From positions 185,393-236,735 of the forward strand of contig DIAM01000012.1 of NCBI GenBank assembly GCA_002416505.1: DNA of 51,343 nt, in the 5' to 3' direction. The notes beneath the pieces were generated by a model, which was not told the DNA's origin, ran no database searches, and saw only the letters and a list, made by a program, of their open reading frames with translations. Position 1 is the first letter of the stretch. Every line of letters begins with the position of its first letter. Made by a program: the position numbers and the translations under genes. Positions 34,154-43,111 of the stretch are shown piece by piece. The stretch comes from Gammaproteobacteria bacterium UBA5078 (GTDB lineage: Bacteria > Pseudomonadota > Gammaproteobacteria > Pseudomonadales > Pseudohongiellaceae).

Positions 34154-35533
34154 TTGAACAACCATAAAACGCTAGGCCAGTCCTTTCATCAGCTGCTGGA
34201 TAAACGCTTCCTGATGATCTTCTTATTGGGATTTTCCAGTGGCTTTCCTTGGGTACTGCATGGCTCGGTACTGACGCTATGGCTGCAGTCCTCGGGCTTG
34301 TCCCGCTCCGCTATAGGCTATTTTGGTGCCGTTGCCACGGTCTATGCGGTGAACTGGATGTGGGCACCCCTGATCGATCGCTTCCGCTTGCCTCTGATCG
34401 GCAGGCTCGGACAGCGTCGCTCGTGGATTCTTTTAACGCAGGCCGCCATACTAGTCTCCATCCTCATGCTTAGTGGCACTGACCCCACCCGCAACCTGGT
34501 GCTAGTCAGCGTCTGGGCTTTGAGCATCGCCTTCTTCTCCGCCACTCAAGATATCGCCGTCGATGCCTATCGGATTAGCATCTTCGCACAGGAGGAGAGC
34601 GAGGCTAAGATGCCCTTCTCCGCGGCAGTTAGCACCACTGGGTGGTGGGCTGGCTATGGTTTTCTTGGGGGCGCCTTCGCGCTGTTCCTAGGGGGGGAGA
34701 CGCTCGGCTTCACTTGGCCCGAGGTGTATCGAGTCTTGGCGCTGCTCTATGTGGTGATGATGGCCCTAGTGCTGTTGATTCGCGAACCAGAATTAGAGCC
34801 CGATCTGCAGGTGGCCGAGCTCGAGCGCGGGATTTCCAATCCGGTTGCCTATTGGTTTACGAAGTTCATCGCGGCGCCGTTTCAAGAGTTCTTCGCGCGC
34901 TGTGGCTTTAAACTCGCATTCTCCATTCTGTTGCTGCTGCTGGTGTTTCGACTCGGCGAAGCCATGCTCGGTCGGATGTCCCTAGTGTTCTATGGCGAGA
35001 TCGGCTTTAGTACGGAGCAGATTGCTCTCTATTCGAAGTTTTTCGGCGGTCTGGTGACAGCGGTATTCAGTCTCTTGGGCGCGCTCATTAATACCCGTTT
35101 CGGCGTAATAAAGGGGCTTTTCGTCGGCGGCGTCGCGATGGCCTCTTCTAATCTGCTGTTCGCGCTCATGGCGGTTACTGGGCCGGATGTGAATCTATTA
35201 CTAGTGACGATGCTGGTAGATAATTTCAGTGCCGCCTTCGCCACCGTAGCGTTTATCTCGTTTATCTCTTATTTCACTAGCAGGACATATACCGGGACGC
35301 AATACGCACTGATGTCCTCGGTATCTAACTTTGGGCGTACCAGCCTAGCGGCCGGTAGCGGCGGCATTGTCGACTACCTCGATGGCGACTGGGCGTTGTT
35401 TTTCATCCTCACCGCCCTCATGGTTATACCTGGGCTCTTGTTACTATTGTGGATCGCGAAACAGATCCAACAGTACCGAGACATTCATGACGCGCCAGTG
35501 CAGCCCGAGGAGCTATCGAGCGAGCAGGCGTAG
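34154..35533 (+). CDS. ampG: AmpG-like MFS permease (muropeptide transporter)
   Basis: AmpG imports GlcNAc-anhydro-muropeptides into the cytoplasm for recycling, feeding AmpD. The 459-residue protein has about 12 membrane helices and the family-typical N-terminal half: FLLGFSSGFPWVLHGSVLTLWLQ, YAVNWMWAPLIDR, GQRRSWILLTQ and SATQDIAVDAYRI. The listed start is a TTG at 34154; the ribosome binding site is poor, so the exact start is uncertain (next Met at 34214 would cut the first helix short). Family assignment is good, function by homology. ampD and ampE are in the same window but not adjacent. Confidence 0.85.
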   Translation: MNNHKTLGQSFHQLLDKRFLMIFLLGFSSGFPWVLHGSVLTLWLQSSGLSRSAIGYFGAVATVYAVNWMWAPLIDRFRLPLIGRLGQRRSWILLTQAAILVSILMLSGTDPTRNLVLVSVWALSIAFFSATQDIAVDAYRISIFAQEESEAKMPFSAAVSTTGWWAGYGFLGGAFALFLGGETLGFTWPEVYRVLALLYVVMMALVLLIREPELEPDLQVAELERGISNPVAYWFTKFIAAPFQEFFARCGFKLAFSILLLLLVFRLGEAMLGRMSLVFYGEIGFSTEQIALYSKFFGGLVTAVFSLLGALINTRFGVIKGLFVGGVAMASSNLLFALMAVTGPDVNLLLVTMLVDNFSAAFATVAFISFISYFTSRTYTGTQYALMSSVSNFGRTSLAAGSGGIVDYLDGDWALFFILTALMVIPGLLLLLWIAKQIQQYRDIHDAPVQPEELSSEQA

Positions 35534-35560
35534 TCAACACAGACAAGTTAAGGAGAGTCA

Positions 35561-36052
35561 GTGCGTTTCCCTCTATTGCTGTTCATAGTGGTGCCATTTA
35601 TCGAGATCATGCTATTGCTGAAGGTTAGCGAGCATATCGGTGCCCTGTATACGATAGGCCTAGTCCTGTTTACGGCTGTACTCGGGGTTAATCTACTGAA
35701 GCGCCAAGGTTTCAATACCCTGCTGCGTTTTCAGGAGCGCCTGAACAGTGGTGAGATTCCCGCGCAGGAAATCGTAGAGGGCATGATGATAGCCTTTGCG
35801 GGCGCCTTGTTGCTTACGCCGGGTTTTTTGACGGACACTATCGGATTCACCTTGCTCTTACCGCCGGTCAGGCGGCGCATTGCACAGCGCATTTTGCGCT
35901 CTGGCAACACTATGTTCATGGGCGGGGGCTTCGCGTCGCAGGCCGAGTTTCACTTTCGACGCCCGGAATCCGGTGACGGAGAGACCTTCGACGGAGAATA
36001 TCGCAATGAAAGCGAACCCAAACCCTCTCTGGACGAGCGGGACAAGGACTGA
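35561..36052 (+). CDS. fxsA: FxsA-family membrane protein
   Basis: The 163-residue product from a GTG at 35561 (AAGGAGA five bases upstream) has hydrophobic helices and the family motif VVPFIEIMLLLKVSEHIGALYT...LGVNLLKRQG, then MMIAFAGALLLTPGFLTDTIGF and LLPPVRR. FxsA was named for suppressing F exclusion of phage T7 when overproduced in E. coli. Its normal job is unknown. Adjacency to groES-groEL is common in gammaproteobacteria. Confidence 0.9.
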   Translation: MRFPLLLFIVVPFIEIMLLLKVSEHIGALYTIGLVLFTAVLGVNLLKRQGFNTLLRFQERLNSGEIPAQEIVEGMMIAFAGALLLTPGFLTDTIGFTLLLPPVRRRIAQRILRSGNTMFMGGGFASQAEFHFRRPESGDGETFDGEYRNESEPKPSLDERDKD

Positions 36053-36096
36053 GGCTTCTCAGCGCGGATCCGTTATAGATTTTTTTTTCGATTTAG

Positions 36097-36125
36097 CATT
36101 GAAAATTCCCAGCAGAACCCCATTT
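36097..36125 (+). promoter_or_regulatory. sigma-32 heat-shock promoter for groES-groEL
   Basis: CATTGAAA at 36097-36104 and CCCCATTT at 36118-36125 are separated by 13 bases, a near-consensus RpoH promoter (CTTGAAA, 13-14 bases, CCCCATnT). It implies an RNA leader of roughly 145 bases before groES. No CIRCE inverted repeat is seen, so HrcA control is not indicated. Confidence 0.75.
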
Positions 36126-36278
36126 AAGAGGCACCACATCGTCTTGTGCTGATTTGGACATCAAGGCTAGTACTGACGACGTTAGCAAAAACCTAAAACA
36201 GCCTCGCGCAACCGGAAATGCTGCTTGCGTGGGCAGTTGTTACGAATTCAAAAAAACCGTTCCAGGAGAAGAAACGCA

Positions 36279-36569
36279 ATGAAAATCAGACCTTTGCAAG
36301 ACCGAGTCGTAGTGCGACGCAAGGAAGAGGAGACCAAGACTGCAGGAGGCATCGTTCTGCCCGGTTCGGCAGCAGAGAAGCCTGCTCAAGGCGAAGTGCT
36401 GGCAGTTGGCCCAGGCCGCATCTTGGACAATGGCGAGAAGCGTCCAGTCGACCTGAAAGTGGGCGACACGGTGGTATTCGGTAAATACGCTAGCAACACC
36501 ATCAAAATCGACGGCGAAGAGCTGATGATTCTAAGTGAAAGCGAAATCTATGGCGTGATCGAGTCTTAA
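36279..36569 (+). CDS. groES: co-chaperonin GroES
   Basis: GroES is the heptameric lid of the GroEL folding chamber. The ATG at 36279 with AGGAGA upstream gives the standard 96-residue protein MKIRPLQDRVVVRRKEEETKTAGGIVLPG; the open frame extends 18 codons further but those are not conserved. The mobile loop (EEETKTAGGIVLPGSAAEKP) is intact, as are the closing residues EELMILSESEIYGVIES. groEL follows 58 bases later. Confidence 0.98.
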   Translation: MKIRPLQDRVVVRRKEEETKTAGGIVLPGSAAEKPAQGEVLAVGPGRILDNGEKRPVDLKVGDTVVFGKYASNTIKIDGEELMILSESEIYGVIES

Positions 36570-36627
36570 TACTCGCTGCAAACTACTCTTTCGAATACGA
36601 ACACACAGAATATAGGAATATTGAAAA

Positions 36628-38268
36628 ATGGCTAAAGACGTAAGATTCGGTGATTCAGCACGACAGAAAATGCTCAAGGGCGTCAACGTATTAGCGGACG
36701 CGGTAAAAGTGACCCTCGGACCCAAAGGCCGCAACGTGGTATTGGACAAGTCCTATGGCGCACCCACCATCACTAAGGACGGTGTCTCGGTCGCTAAAGA
36801 GATCGAGCTAAAAGACCCCTTCGAGAACATGGGCGCACAGATGGTGAAGGAAGTTGCCTCACAGACTTCCGATGTTGCCGGCGACGGTACCACGACTGCC
36901 ACGGTGCTCGCGCAAGCGATCCTCAACGAAGGCCTCAAGTCAGTGGCCGCGGGCATGAACCCGATGGACCTGAAGCGCGGCATCGACAAAGCGGTGAAGG
37001 CTATGGTGGATGAGATTGGCAAATTGTCGATCCCTTGCACAGATTCTAAAGCGATCGCACAGGTAGGCACTATCTCTGCAAACTCCGACGAGCACATCGG
37101 CGCAATCATCGCCGAGGCAATGGAGAAAGTAGGCAAGGAAGGCGTGATCACGGTTGAGGAAGGCTCTGGCTTCGAGAATGAACTAGACGTAGTAGAGGGT
37201 ATGCAGTTCGACCGTGGCTACCTCTCGCCCTATTTCATCAACAACCAGGACAATATGAGCGCAGAGCTCGAGAATCCTTACATCCTGATGGTAGACAAGA
37301 AGGTCTCCAACATCCGCGAGATGTTGCCGGTACTAGAGTCTGTCGCGAAGTCTGGCCGTCCTCTGCTAGTAATCGCGGAAGATGTTGAAGGCGAAGCGTT
37401 GGCGACTCTGATCGTGAACAATATGCGTGGCATCGTCAAAGTAGCCGCAGCCAAGGCCCCAGGTTTCGGCGACCGTCGTAAGGCGATGCTCGAAGACATC
37501 GCGGTCTTAACTGGCGGCACGGTGATCTCCGAAGAAGTTGGCCTTAGCCTAGAGAGCACTACTATCGAGCACCTCGGCCAAGCCAAGAGCGTTGTACTTT
37601 CTAAGGAAAATACCACGATCATCGACGGTTCGGGCGACTCCAAGTTGATCGAGGCGCGCGTTGGCCAGATCCGTCGTCAGATCGAAGATACGTCTTCTGA
37701 CTACGACAAAGAGAAACTCCAAGAGCGTGTTGCTAAGCTCGCTGGCGGCGTTGCCGTCATCAAGGTTGGCGCCGGCACTGAGATGGAAATGAAAGAGAAG
37801 AAAGCACGCGTAGAAGACGCGCTGCATTCGACACGCGCCGCTGTAGAAGAGGGCGTTGTTCCTGGAGGCGGTGTCGCATTGATTCGTGCCTTGCAGAAAG
37901 TGGAAGGCCTCAAGGGCGATAACGAAGACCAGAACGTCGGTATCGCGTTGTTGCTACGTGCGGTGACTTCGCCACTGCGCCAGATCGTTAAGAACGCAGG
38001 CGATGAGCCATCCGTAGTATTGGATAAAGTGCGCGCGAGCAAAGGCAATATGGGCTACAACGCAGCCACCGGTGAGTACGTCGACATGGTCGAGCAAGGC
38101 ATCATCGATCCTGCGAAAGTAACGCGCAGTGCGTTACAGGCAGCGGGTTCGGTTGCCGGTTTGATGATCACTACCGAGTGCATGATCAGCGACATCCCAG
38201 AAGAGAAGCCTGCGGCGCCTGATATGGGTGGCATGGGCGGAATGGGCGGAATGGGCGGCATGATGTAA
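36628..38268 (+). CDS. groEL: chaperonin GroEL
   Basis: GroEL is the 60-kDa tetradecameric chaperonin. The 546-residue protein shows VTLGPKGRNVVLDKSYGAP, the ATP-site GDGTTTATVLAQAI, the signature AAVEEGVVPGGGVAL and the Gly-Gly-Met tail (four GGM repeats). A clear terminator follows, and the mobile element begins right after it. Confidence 0.99.
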   Translation: MAKDVRFGDSARQKMLKGVNVLADAVKVTLGPKGRNVVLDKSYGAPTITKDGVSVAKEIELKDPFENMGAQMVKEVASQTSDVAGDGTTTATVLAQAILNEGLKSVAAGMNPMDLKRGIDKAVKAMVDEIGKLSIPCTDSKAIAQVGTISANSDEHIGAIIAEAMEKVGKEGVITVEEGSGFENELDVVEGMQFDRGYLSPYFINNQDNMSAELENPYILMVDKKVSNIREMLPVLESVAKSGRPLLVIAEDVEGEALATLIVNNMRGIVKVAAAKAPGFGDRRKAMLEDIAVLTGGTVISEEVGLSLESTTIEHLGQAKSVVLSKENTTIIDGSGDSKLIEARVGQIRRQIEDTSSDYDKEKLQERVAKLAGGVAVIKVGAGTEMEMKEKKARVEDALHSTRAAVEEGVVPGGGVALIRALQKVEGLKGDNEDQNVGIALLLRAVTSPLRQIVKNAGDEPSVVLDKVRASKGNMGYNAATGEYVDMVEQGIIDPAKVTRSALQAAGSVAGLMITTECMISDIPEEKPAAPDMGGMGGMGGMGGMM

Positions 38269-38302
38269 ACGTCCCGACTCAGTTTCATTGAGTCTCAAGA
38301 AG

Positions 38303-38333
38303 GCCCGCAAGCCTAGTGTTTGCGGGCTTTTTT
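38303..38333 (+). terminator. rho-independent terminator of groES-groEL
   Basis: GCCCGCAA (38303-38310) pairs with TTGCGGGC (38320-38327) around a 9-base loop and is followed by six Ts. Confidence 0.9.
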
Positions 38334-38400
38334 ATTGATTTTTGATATCAGGAGGTCGCATAATGACGCAACGAATAGCAGGGTATTTGGGTTCTAATGA

Positions 38401-38467
38401 GGGGTATCGGTAAAACGTACTACTGTTTTTCATGGTATTTTTCTCTCGAAATCCTCCTCGATACCCC
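38401..38467. repeat. inverted repeat upstream of the integrase, possible recombination region
   Basis: GGGGTATCG at 38401-38409 and CGATACCCC at 38459-38467 are exact inverted copies. Related GGGTAT or GGTATTT words occur at 38381 and 38434, and AGTACCC follows the second arm. Clusters of short words between a host gene and an adjacent integrase can be integrase arm-type or core sites. No second copy of an attachment core was found in the window. Confidence 0.4.
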
Positions 38468-38494
38468 TTTAAGTACCCTTGTTGAGGTGGTGTT

Positions 38495-39730
38495 ATGGCA
38501 TTAACAGCGATGGAAGTGAAGCGGTTGACCTGTCCTGAAGATCAGGCTCAGATTAAGAAAAGTGACGGTAATGGATTGTTTTTACTGGTAAAGAGCAGTG
38601 GATCAAAGCTGTGGCGTATGCGTTACCGGTACAGCGGAAAGCACCAAGAACTTGCATTAGGCCAGTACCCCACGATACCCCTCCTTGAAGCTCGAAATTT
38701 AGCTGCACAAGCTCGGGTACTGCTAGTGCAGGGAATTAATCCAGCTGCTGAGCGGCGGGCCAGAAAGCGAGCGTCAACGGCAGATGTGAGCATCTTCGGT
38801 GTTGTAGCTTTAACTTGGTGGGAACAACAGAAGTCCTCATGGTCTGAAGATCATGCCAAAAGAGTAAAGCGCTGGATTGAAGTTGAAATGAAGCAATTAG
38901 AGAAGTTACCGGTGGATGGCATTGATCAAGCTCATATCACCGAATTGATGCTATCAATTGAAGCAGCTGGCCTTCGTCGCGCAGCCCCCGCCATTCTCTC
39001 AGTAATAAATCGAATCTTCGGCTTTGCACTGGCTCATCGATTCACCCGCAATAACCCTGCTCAGGGATTGCCCCTCGGCGATATTCTAAAGCCAATGCCA
39101 AAGGTGGAGCATCGAGCCGCAATCACTAAACCGTTGATTCTAGGTCAACTCATTCGAGACATTGATGAAGTAAGCTCAGGAAGTTATTGCACCGTTGAAG
39201 CATTGAAGTTAATTCCTCGAGTGTTTTTACGGCCTAAAGAGATTAGGGGCCTTAAATGGGAGTACATCGATTTCGATCAAAGGCTGATCGTCATTCCTGC
39301 TGAAGATATGAAACGTGGCCGTGAGCACCTAGTGCCAATGGCTGACCAAGTTTTTAATCAGTTAAGAGCAGTTCAAGAGATTACTGGCTATTCACCGTAT
39401 GTGTTTCCTGGCCAACGTAGCAGCAACAAACCGCTTAGTAAGAATGTCATGACTAATAGGCTGCGAGATCTAGGTTATGGTGCAGATGTGATGTCGGCCC
39501 ATGGCTTCAGGAGCACAGCTTCAACAATTTTGCATGAACAGGGGTGGGATCATGACGTTATAGAAGCCCAGCTAGCACACCTAACTGGCACAGCCACGTC
39601 ACGGGCCTATAATCGTTCAGTACACCTCGCTAAACGAACTAAGATGATGCAGTCATGGGCAGATCAGTTGGATGCATTACGTGACTGTGTGGATGTTTTC
39701 GCCATAAATGGAGTGCAGCATGGTGGATAA
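38495..39730 (+). CDS. int: P4-type tyrosine integrase
   Basis: This is a site-specific recombinase of the phage P4/DUF4102 group, expected to integrate and help excise the element. The 411-residue protein has the N-terminal arm-binding domain (KKSDGNGLFLLVKSSGSKLWRMRYRYSGKHQELALGQYP), a core-binding domain and a catalytic domain. The active-site residues are visible: Arg near 246 in LRPKEIRGLKW, H336 and R339 in HGFRS, the later His in LAHLTG and the nucleophile Tyr372 in RAYNRS. It is the first gene after the groEL terminator and points inward. The following gene starts within its last codons, suggesting cotranscription. Confidence 0.93.
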   Translation: MALTAMEVKRLTCPEDQAQIKKSDGNGLFLLVKSSGSKLWRMRYRYSGKHQELALGQYPTIPLLEARNLAAQARVLLVQGINPAAERRARKRASTADVSIFGVVALTWWEQQKSSWSEDHAKRVKRWIEVEMKQLEKLPVDGIDQAHITELMLSIEAAGLRRAAPAILSVINRIFGFALAHRFTRNNPAQGLPLGDILKPMPKVEHRAAITKPLILGQLIRDIDEVSSGSYCTVEALKLIPRVFLRPKEIRGLKWEYIDFDQRLIVIPAEDMKRGREHLVPMADQVFNQLRAVQEITGYSPYVFPGQRSSNKPLSKNVMTNRLRDLGYGADVMSAHGFRSTASTILHEQGWDHDVIEAQLAHLTGTATSRAYNRSVHLAKRTKMMQSWADQLDALRDCVDVFAINGVQHGG

Positions 39731-40355
39731 GTACAAAGCTGATCAACATTTGGCTGATGTCCGACGACAAATGTTACTTGAAGATGTGGGTATTGCTGAG
39801 CGACTGGCACTACCTCATCTGAAACATGCTAAAGGCATTCTTTTGATGGGCCAAGACTATGAATCTTTTGGTGGGGTTGGTATTCCCACTGGGGCATCAG
39901 CAGCTGGCTTTGGGGAAATGTCAAATAGTGAAAAATCTGTTTGGGTTGCTTGTAGATTGTGGGCTGTTTGTCAAAAGATCAAATCAGATAAAAGTCCAGG
40001 AGCAGCGGCAGGGCAAACGTTGGATAAGTACAAGGGTTGGTTGAAAGATTTGGAGTCACATCGTAAAAAAAGCTCTAAAGGGGGGGAGTCGAAACGTAAG
40101 TATTCTGAAGATTTAAATATGCTCATCAAAGAGGTGATTTCGACTTTGAAGAGTGAAAAAGTTGAAATAATTAAAAACGAGGTGTTTAAGAAACTCCAAG
40201 GTGAAGCCCGCGGTGTAATTGAGAAGATAGAGCTTAAAGAGGACAAGTTGCTAGTCTCTTGGTCTAGTGAAGATGCTAGAAACCCTGATCGAACTGAATC
40301 GATTGGTAAAAGTGCAATTAGTAAAAGAGTTTCAATGATTATTTCTCGGACGTAA
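39720..40355 (+). CDS. unknown protein following the integrase
   Basis: I do not recognise this 211-residue product. The start at 39720 (GGAG about seven bases upstream) overlaps the integrase stop; another in-frame ATG is at 39708. It has a helical N-terminal part (YKADQHLADVRRQMLLEDVGIAERLALPHLKHAKGILLMG), a Gly-rich stretch and a strongly charged Lys/Glu-rich C-terminal half (HRKKSSKGGESKRKYSED..., LKSEKVEIIKNEVFKKLQGEARGVIEKIELKEDK) likely to be helical. No membrane segment. Its place between int and alpA suggests a job in the element's control or excision, which is inference only. Confidence 0.75.
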   Translation: MVDKYKADQHLADVRRQMLLEDVGIAERLALPHLKHAKGILLMGQDYESFGGVGIPTGASAAGFGEMSNSEKSVWVACRLWAVCQKIKSDKSPGAAAGQTLDKYKGWLKDLESHRKKSSKGGESKRKYSEDLNMLIKEVISTLKSEKVEIIKNEVFKKLQGEARGVIEKIELKEDKLLVSWSSEDARNPDRTESIGKSAISKRVSMIISRT

Positions 40356-40440
40356 CCCAGCTTCCGTCCAATCGTAGTTGCGTATCCTTGATGGCAATTG
40401 CTCGCATAAGCAAGCAATTCAAATCATGAAGGATCTTGCT

Positions 40441-40629
40441 ATGAACTATTTAAGAGTTAAATCTGTCGCAAAGCGATTAGATGTCAGTGAATCTGCGATC
40501 TGGCGGTATGTTCAACAGGGTATTCTGCCCAAACCTATCAAGCTAACACCGCGCACTACCGTCTGGCGTGCTTCCGATATTGATGCTGCAATTGAGAAGG
40601 TTGCATCTGATACAGGAGGTGCTGCATGA
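40441..40629 (+). CDS. AlpA-like DNA-binding regulator
   Basis: This 62-residue protein has a helix-turn-helix of the AlpA/excisionase-like MerR group (MNYLRVKSVAKRLDVSESAIWRYVQQGILPKPIKLTPRTTVWRASDIDAAIE). AlpA proteins act as transcription activators or excision factors in P4-like satellites and many small integrative elements. The ATG at 40441 has AAGGAT eight bases upstream; an earlier ATG at 40426 is possible. Its last codons overlap the next start as ATGA, which implies translational coupling. Confidence 0.85.
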   Translation: MNYLRVKSVAKRLDVSESAIWRYVQQGILPKPIKLTPRTTVWRASDIDAAIEKVASDTGGAA

Positions 40630-41012
40630 ATAATTCCTTTCTACGACCTGAACTCGCGGTAGGGTTCATGAAGCAGGATGGTTATTATCGTTTAGTTGAG
40701 TGTGGAGGTACCCATAAAACCGTTTGGTGCTGTGATGCGTTCTCTGTAAATCACCGCATTGTGAAGTTGGACGTAACTGACGATCAGCCCACTAAGCAGA
40801 TTTTTGAATTCAAAGTGAGATTTAAGTCTCTCATAGAAGATCATGTCGAATTTTCATGGGATCTAACGTCATTATCTTACCTGTCAAGAGGTAACGAGCT
40901 CCAGCATGTGCTGAGTTGTTTTGGTTTACGTTGTTCCCCCGAACCATTAGCGGCTTTCGCGATCATTAACGCAATTCAACGAACCGATTTGGTGTACAAG
41001 GATCAAGAGTGA
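40626..41012 (+). CDS. unknown small protein coupled to alpA and primase genes
   Basis: This 128-residue soluble protein has no family I recognise. It overlaps the alpA stop (ATGA) and ends 4 bases before the primase-helicase start, so the three genes look like one translational unit. Visible features are several Cys/Trp residues (ECGGTHKTVWCCDAF) and a mixed alpha/beta pattern. A helper role in replication of the element is a guess from position. Confidence 0.72.
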   Translation: MNNSFLRPELAVGFMKQDGYYRLVECGGTHKTVWCCDAFSVNHRIVKLDVTDDQPTKQIFEFKVRFKSLIEDHVEFSWDLTSLSYLSRGNELQHVLSCFGLRCSPEPLAAFAIINAIQRTDLVYKDQE

Positions 41013-41016
41013 TCAA

Positions 41017-43038
41017 ATGGATATAGATACCATATCTAACGAGCGATTTTTGAAGGCGATTTTTGGTGAGTTGTATTTACAGTCTCATGTTACCAGCTTT
41101 GCTCATGATCCAGGTGCTATCCCGTTGGGGGAAGCACCGAAGTGTTGGGCGGGTGGTTACTACAAAGATATAACTTTAGTACCAGAAAACAATCAGTTTT
41201 ACACGGTTTCCCTATTTGCCCCTGATGGAAATGGACAGTCACGAAGACGCAAGGCCAACTTCTTATCCTGTTTCGTGGTCGGCTTGGATGATGTGCGTGA
41301 GAAACTACCCATCATGCAAGTAGAGCGTTTGCCTCCGCCTAGTATTGTCATTAAATCGTCTCTCCATAGTGAGCAATGGCTCTACATCCTATCTACGCCG
41401 TGTAGGGATATGGATCGAATTGATAATCTACACGATGGATTGATTGCAAATGGTCTTGCTCCTGATAGCAAGGATCCTGGGCAGAAGTCCGTGACCAGAT
41501 ATCTTCGCCTACCTGAAGGTAGTAACACGAAAGCTAAACGTATTGCTGAGAATGACGGCCACGCTCCACGATGTTCGGTAACTGAGTGGCATCCTGAACG
41601 TCGTTACACGCTAGAGCAGCTAGCTGAACCCTTCAGTGTAGATCTTGACGCGCCTCGTGCTAGTAAGCGTGTAGATGGCGCTTCAGATGTGGCGGACCAT
41701 CCGTTGCTTGTAAGCCCTGGCGTCCATATCAAGGAGTCGCTATCTGCAGGACGTTTCAATATAACGTGCCCCTGGGTCGAAGAGCACACTGGGGGGGATG
41801 ACAGTGGTACCGCACTATTCACAAACAGCGACGGGTCGATAGGGTTTAAATGCCACCATGGTGGATGTGAGAGTCGTAATGTGGGTGACTTTCTTCAAGC
41901 AATTGAAGGCAAGGATCCAGGGTTCAGGGACAGGTTTAAAGAATGGCAGATATTGCGCGATTTTGGAGGGATTTCGATTGGTGGAGCAGGCTCAATCGAG
42001 ACTAAGAAAAGTTCACCTTTATCAAGATTGCTTTCGATGGTCGCTGACGGTGAGGAAATGATGAAACAGATGAGCGAAGACAAATTTGTTTTAAAAGACT
42101 TGGCGATCAAGGGTCACTGGACAGTTCTCTACGCAGGCCCCAATACAGGAAAGACTCTACTTACCCAGTGGTTGCTTTATGAGTCAATTTCCGCGGGTGA
42201 AATCAATGGGAACGATGTTTTCTATCTGAATGTTGATGATGCGGCCAAGTCTGGTGCAGAGAAGGCCATCATGGCTAAAGAGTTTGGTTACAACATGTTG
42301 TTAAGCAGTGTAAAAGGCTTCAAGGCGGGTGACGTGCTTGGTCTAATGAACGACCTCATCGCATCAGGTGAGGTAAAGGATAAGGTGTTTGTGCTCGATA
42401 CGTTGAAAAAATTCACTGACTTAATGGATAAAAGATTAGCATCTGAGTTTGGCACTATTGCACGAGAGTTTGTTGCCGCTGGTGGCACGCTAATTTGTTT
42501 AGCGCATGTAAATAAGCACAAAGGGTTAGATGGAAAGAGTATTTACGCTGGTACTTCTGATATTCGAGATGATGCAGATAACGTTTTTACAATTGAGCAC
42601 CTAGGTAGTGAGGAGATGTTCTGCAAAACGATCCACACAGTAGAATTTCAATGCAGTAAGTCTCGCGGTGATGTGGCTCAGTCGGTTGTATTCCAGTACA
42701 CCAAGGAGAAGGGCGTAGGGTACCGAGTAATGTTTGACTCAGTAAAGCGGCTTGATCGTAACAATGCAGAAGCCGTTCGCCGTGCAGCCGAGAGTGCTGA
42801 ACAACAGAAAATGGATGCCGATGTGATTGAGAGCATTAAAGCTGCGTTGACTAATGGTCAATGTGCCAAAGGAGACATTGAGAAATTTATTCAATCTACG
42901 AGCAGTATATCGAGAAGTAAAGTCAGAGCTATTTTAGATAAGTATGAGGATCGTCTCTGGATCATGGAGAAGGGTGCGCATAACACCTCTATATATACGT
43001 TCAAAGCGCCCCCGATGCCCCCGGTGAGCTTCTTATAA
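41017..43038 (+). CDS. primase/AAA+ helicase fusion replication protein
   Basis: This is likely the replication initiator of the element. The 673-residue protein starts with a primase-like region (about 35-175: YTVSLFAPDGNGQSRRRKANFLSCFVVGLDDV, PPPSIVIKSSLHSEQWLYIL, KSVTRYLRLPEGSN) resembling archaeo-eukaryotic-type primases of plasmids and phages. A small Cys/His-rich segment near 278 (FKCHHGGCESRN) follows. A RecA/AAA_25-like ATPase follows with Walker A GPNTGKT at 374-380, FYLNVDDA, Walker B VFVLDT near 457 and TLICLAHVNKHKGLDG. The C-terminal part is probably a winged helix (IEKFIQSTSSISRSKVRAILDKYED). Primase-helicase fusions are a hallmark of P4-like satellites and PICIs. Confidence 0.82.
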   Translation: MDIDTISNERFLKAIFGELYLQSHVTSFAHDPGAIPLGEAPKCWAGGYYKDITLVPENNQFYTVSLFAPDGNGQSRRRKANFLSCFVVGLDDVREKLPIMQVERLPPPSIVIKSSLHSEQWLYILSTPCRDMDRIDNLHDGLIANGLAPDSKDPGQKSVTRYLRLPEGSNTKAKRIAENDGHAPRCSVTEWHPERRYTLEQLAEPFSVDLDAPRASKRVDGASDVADHPLLVSPGVHIKESLSAGRFNITCPWVEEHTGGDDSGTALFTNSDGSIGFKCHHGGCESRNVGDFLQAIEGKDPGFRDRFKEWQILRDFGGISIGGAGSIETKKSSPLSRLLSMVADGEEMMKQMSEDKFVLKDLAIKGHWTVLYAGPNTGKTLLTQWLLYESISAGEINGNDVFYLNVDDAAKSGAEKAIMAKEFGYNMLLSSVKGFKAGDVLGLMNDLIASGEVKDKVFVLDTLKKFTDLMDKRLASEFGTIAREFVAAGGTLICLAHVNKHKGLDGKSIYAGTSDIRDDADNVFTIEHLGSEEMFCKTIHTVEFQCSKSRGDVAQSVVFQYTKEKGVGYRVMFDSVKRLDRNNAEAVRRAAESAEQQKMDADVIESIKAALTNGQCAKGDIEKFIQSTSSISRSKVRAILDKYEDRLWIMEKGAHNTSIYTFKAPPMPPVSFL

Positions 43039-43059
43039 TGGCGAGCTACCTACCCTCTG

Positions 43060-43080
43060 GCGAACTGCGAACTGCGAACT
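43060..43080. repeat. three tandem copies of GCGAACT
   Basis: Three perfect heptamers stand in a row 22 bases after the primase-helicase stop; a degenerate GCGAGCT precedes them at 43041-43047. Short direct repeats (iterons) next to a replication gene can be part of an origin, but three copies of seven bases is a modest signal. Confidence 0.45.
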
Positions 43081-43111
43081 GAATTTACAAGCTGTCGCTA
43101 ACAGAGACAGT

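Noticed and set aside
36053..36095. Terminator after fxsA formed by CGGATCCG and the following T-run
   Set aside because: CGGATCCG is self-complementary without a loop and is separated from the Ts by unpaired bases, so no proper stem-loop forms.
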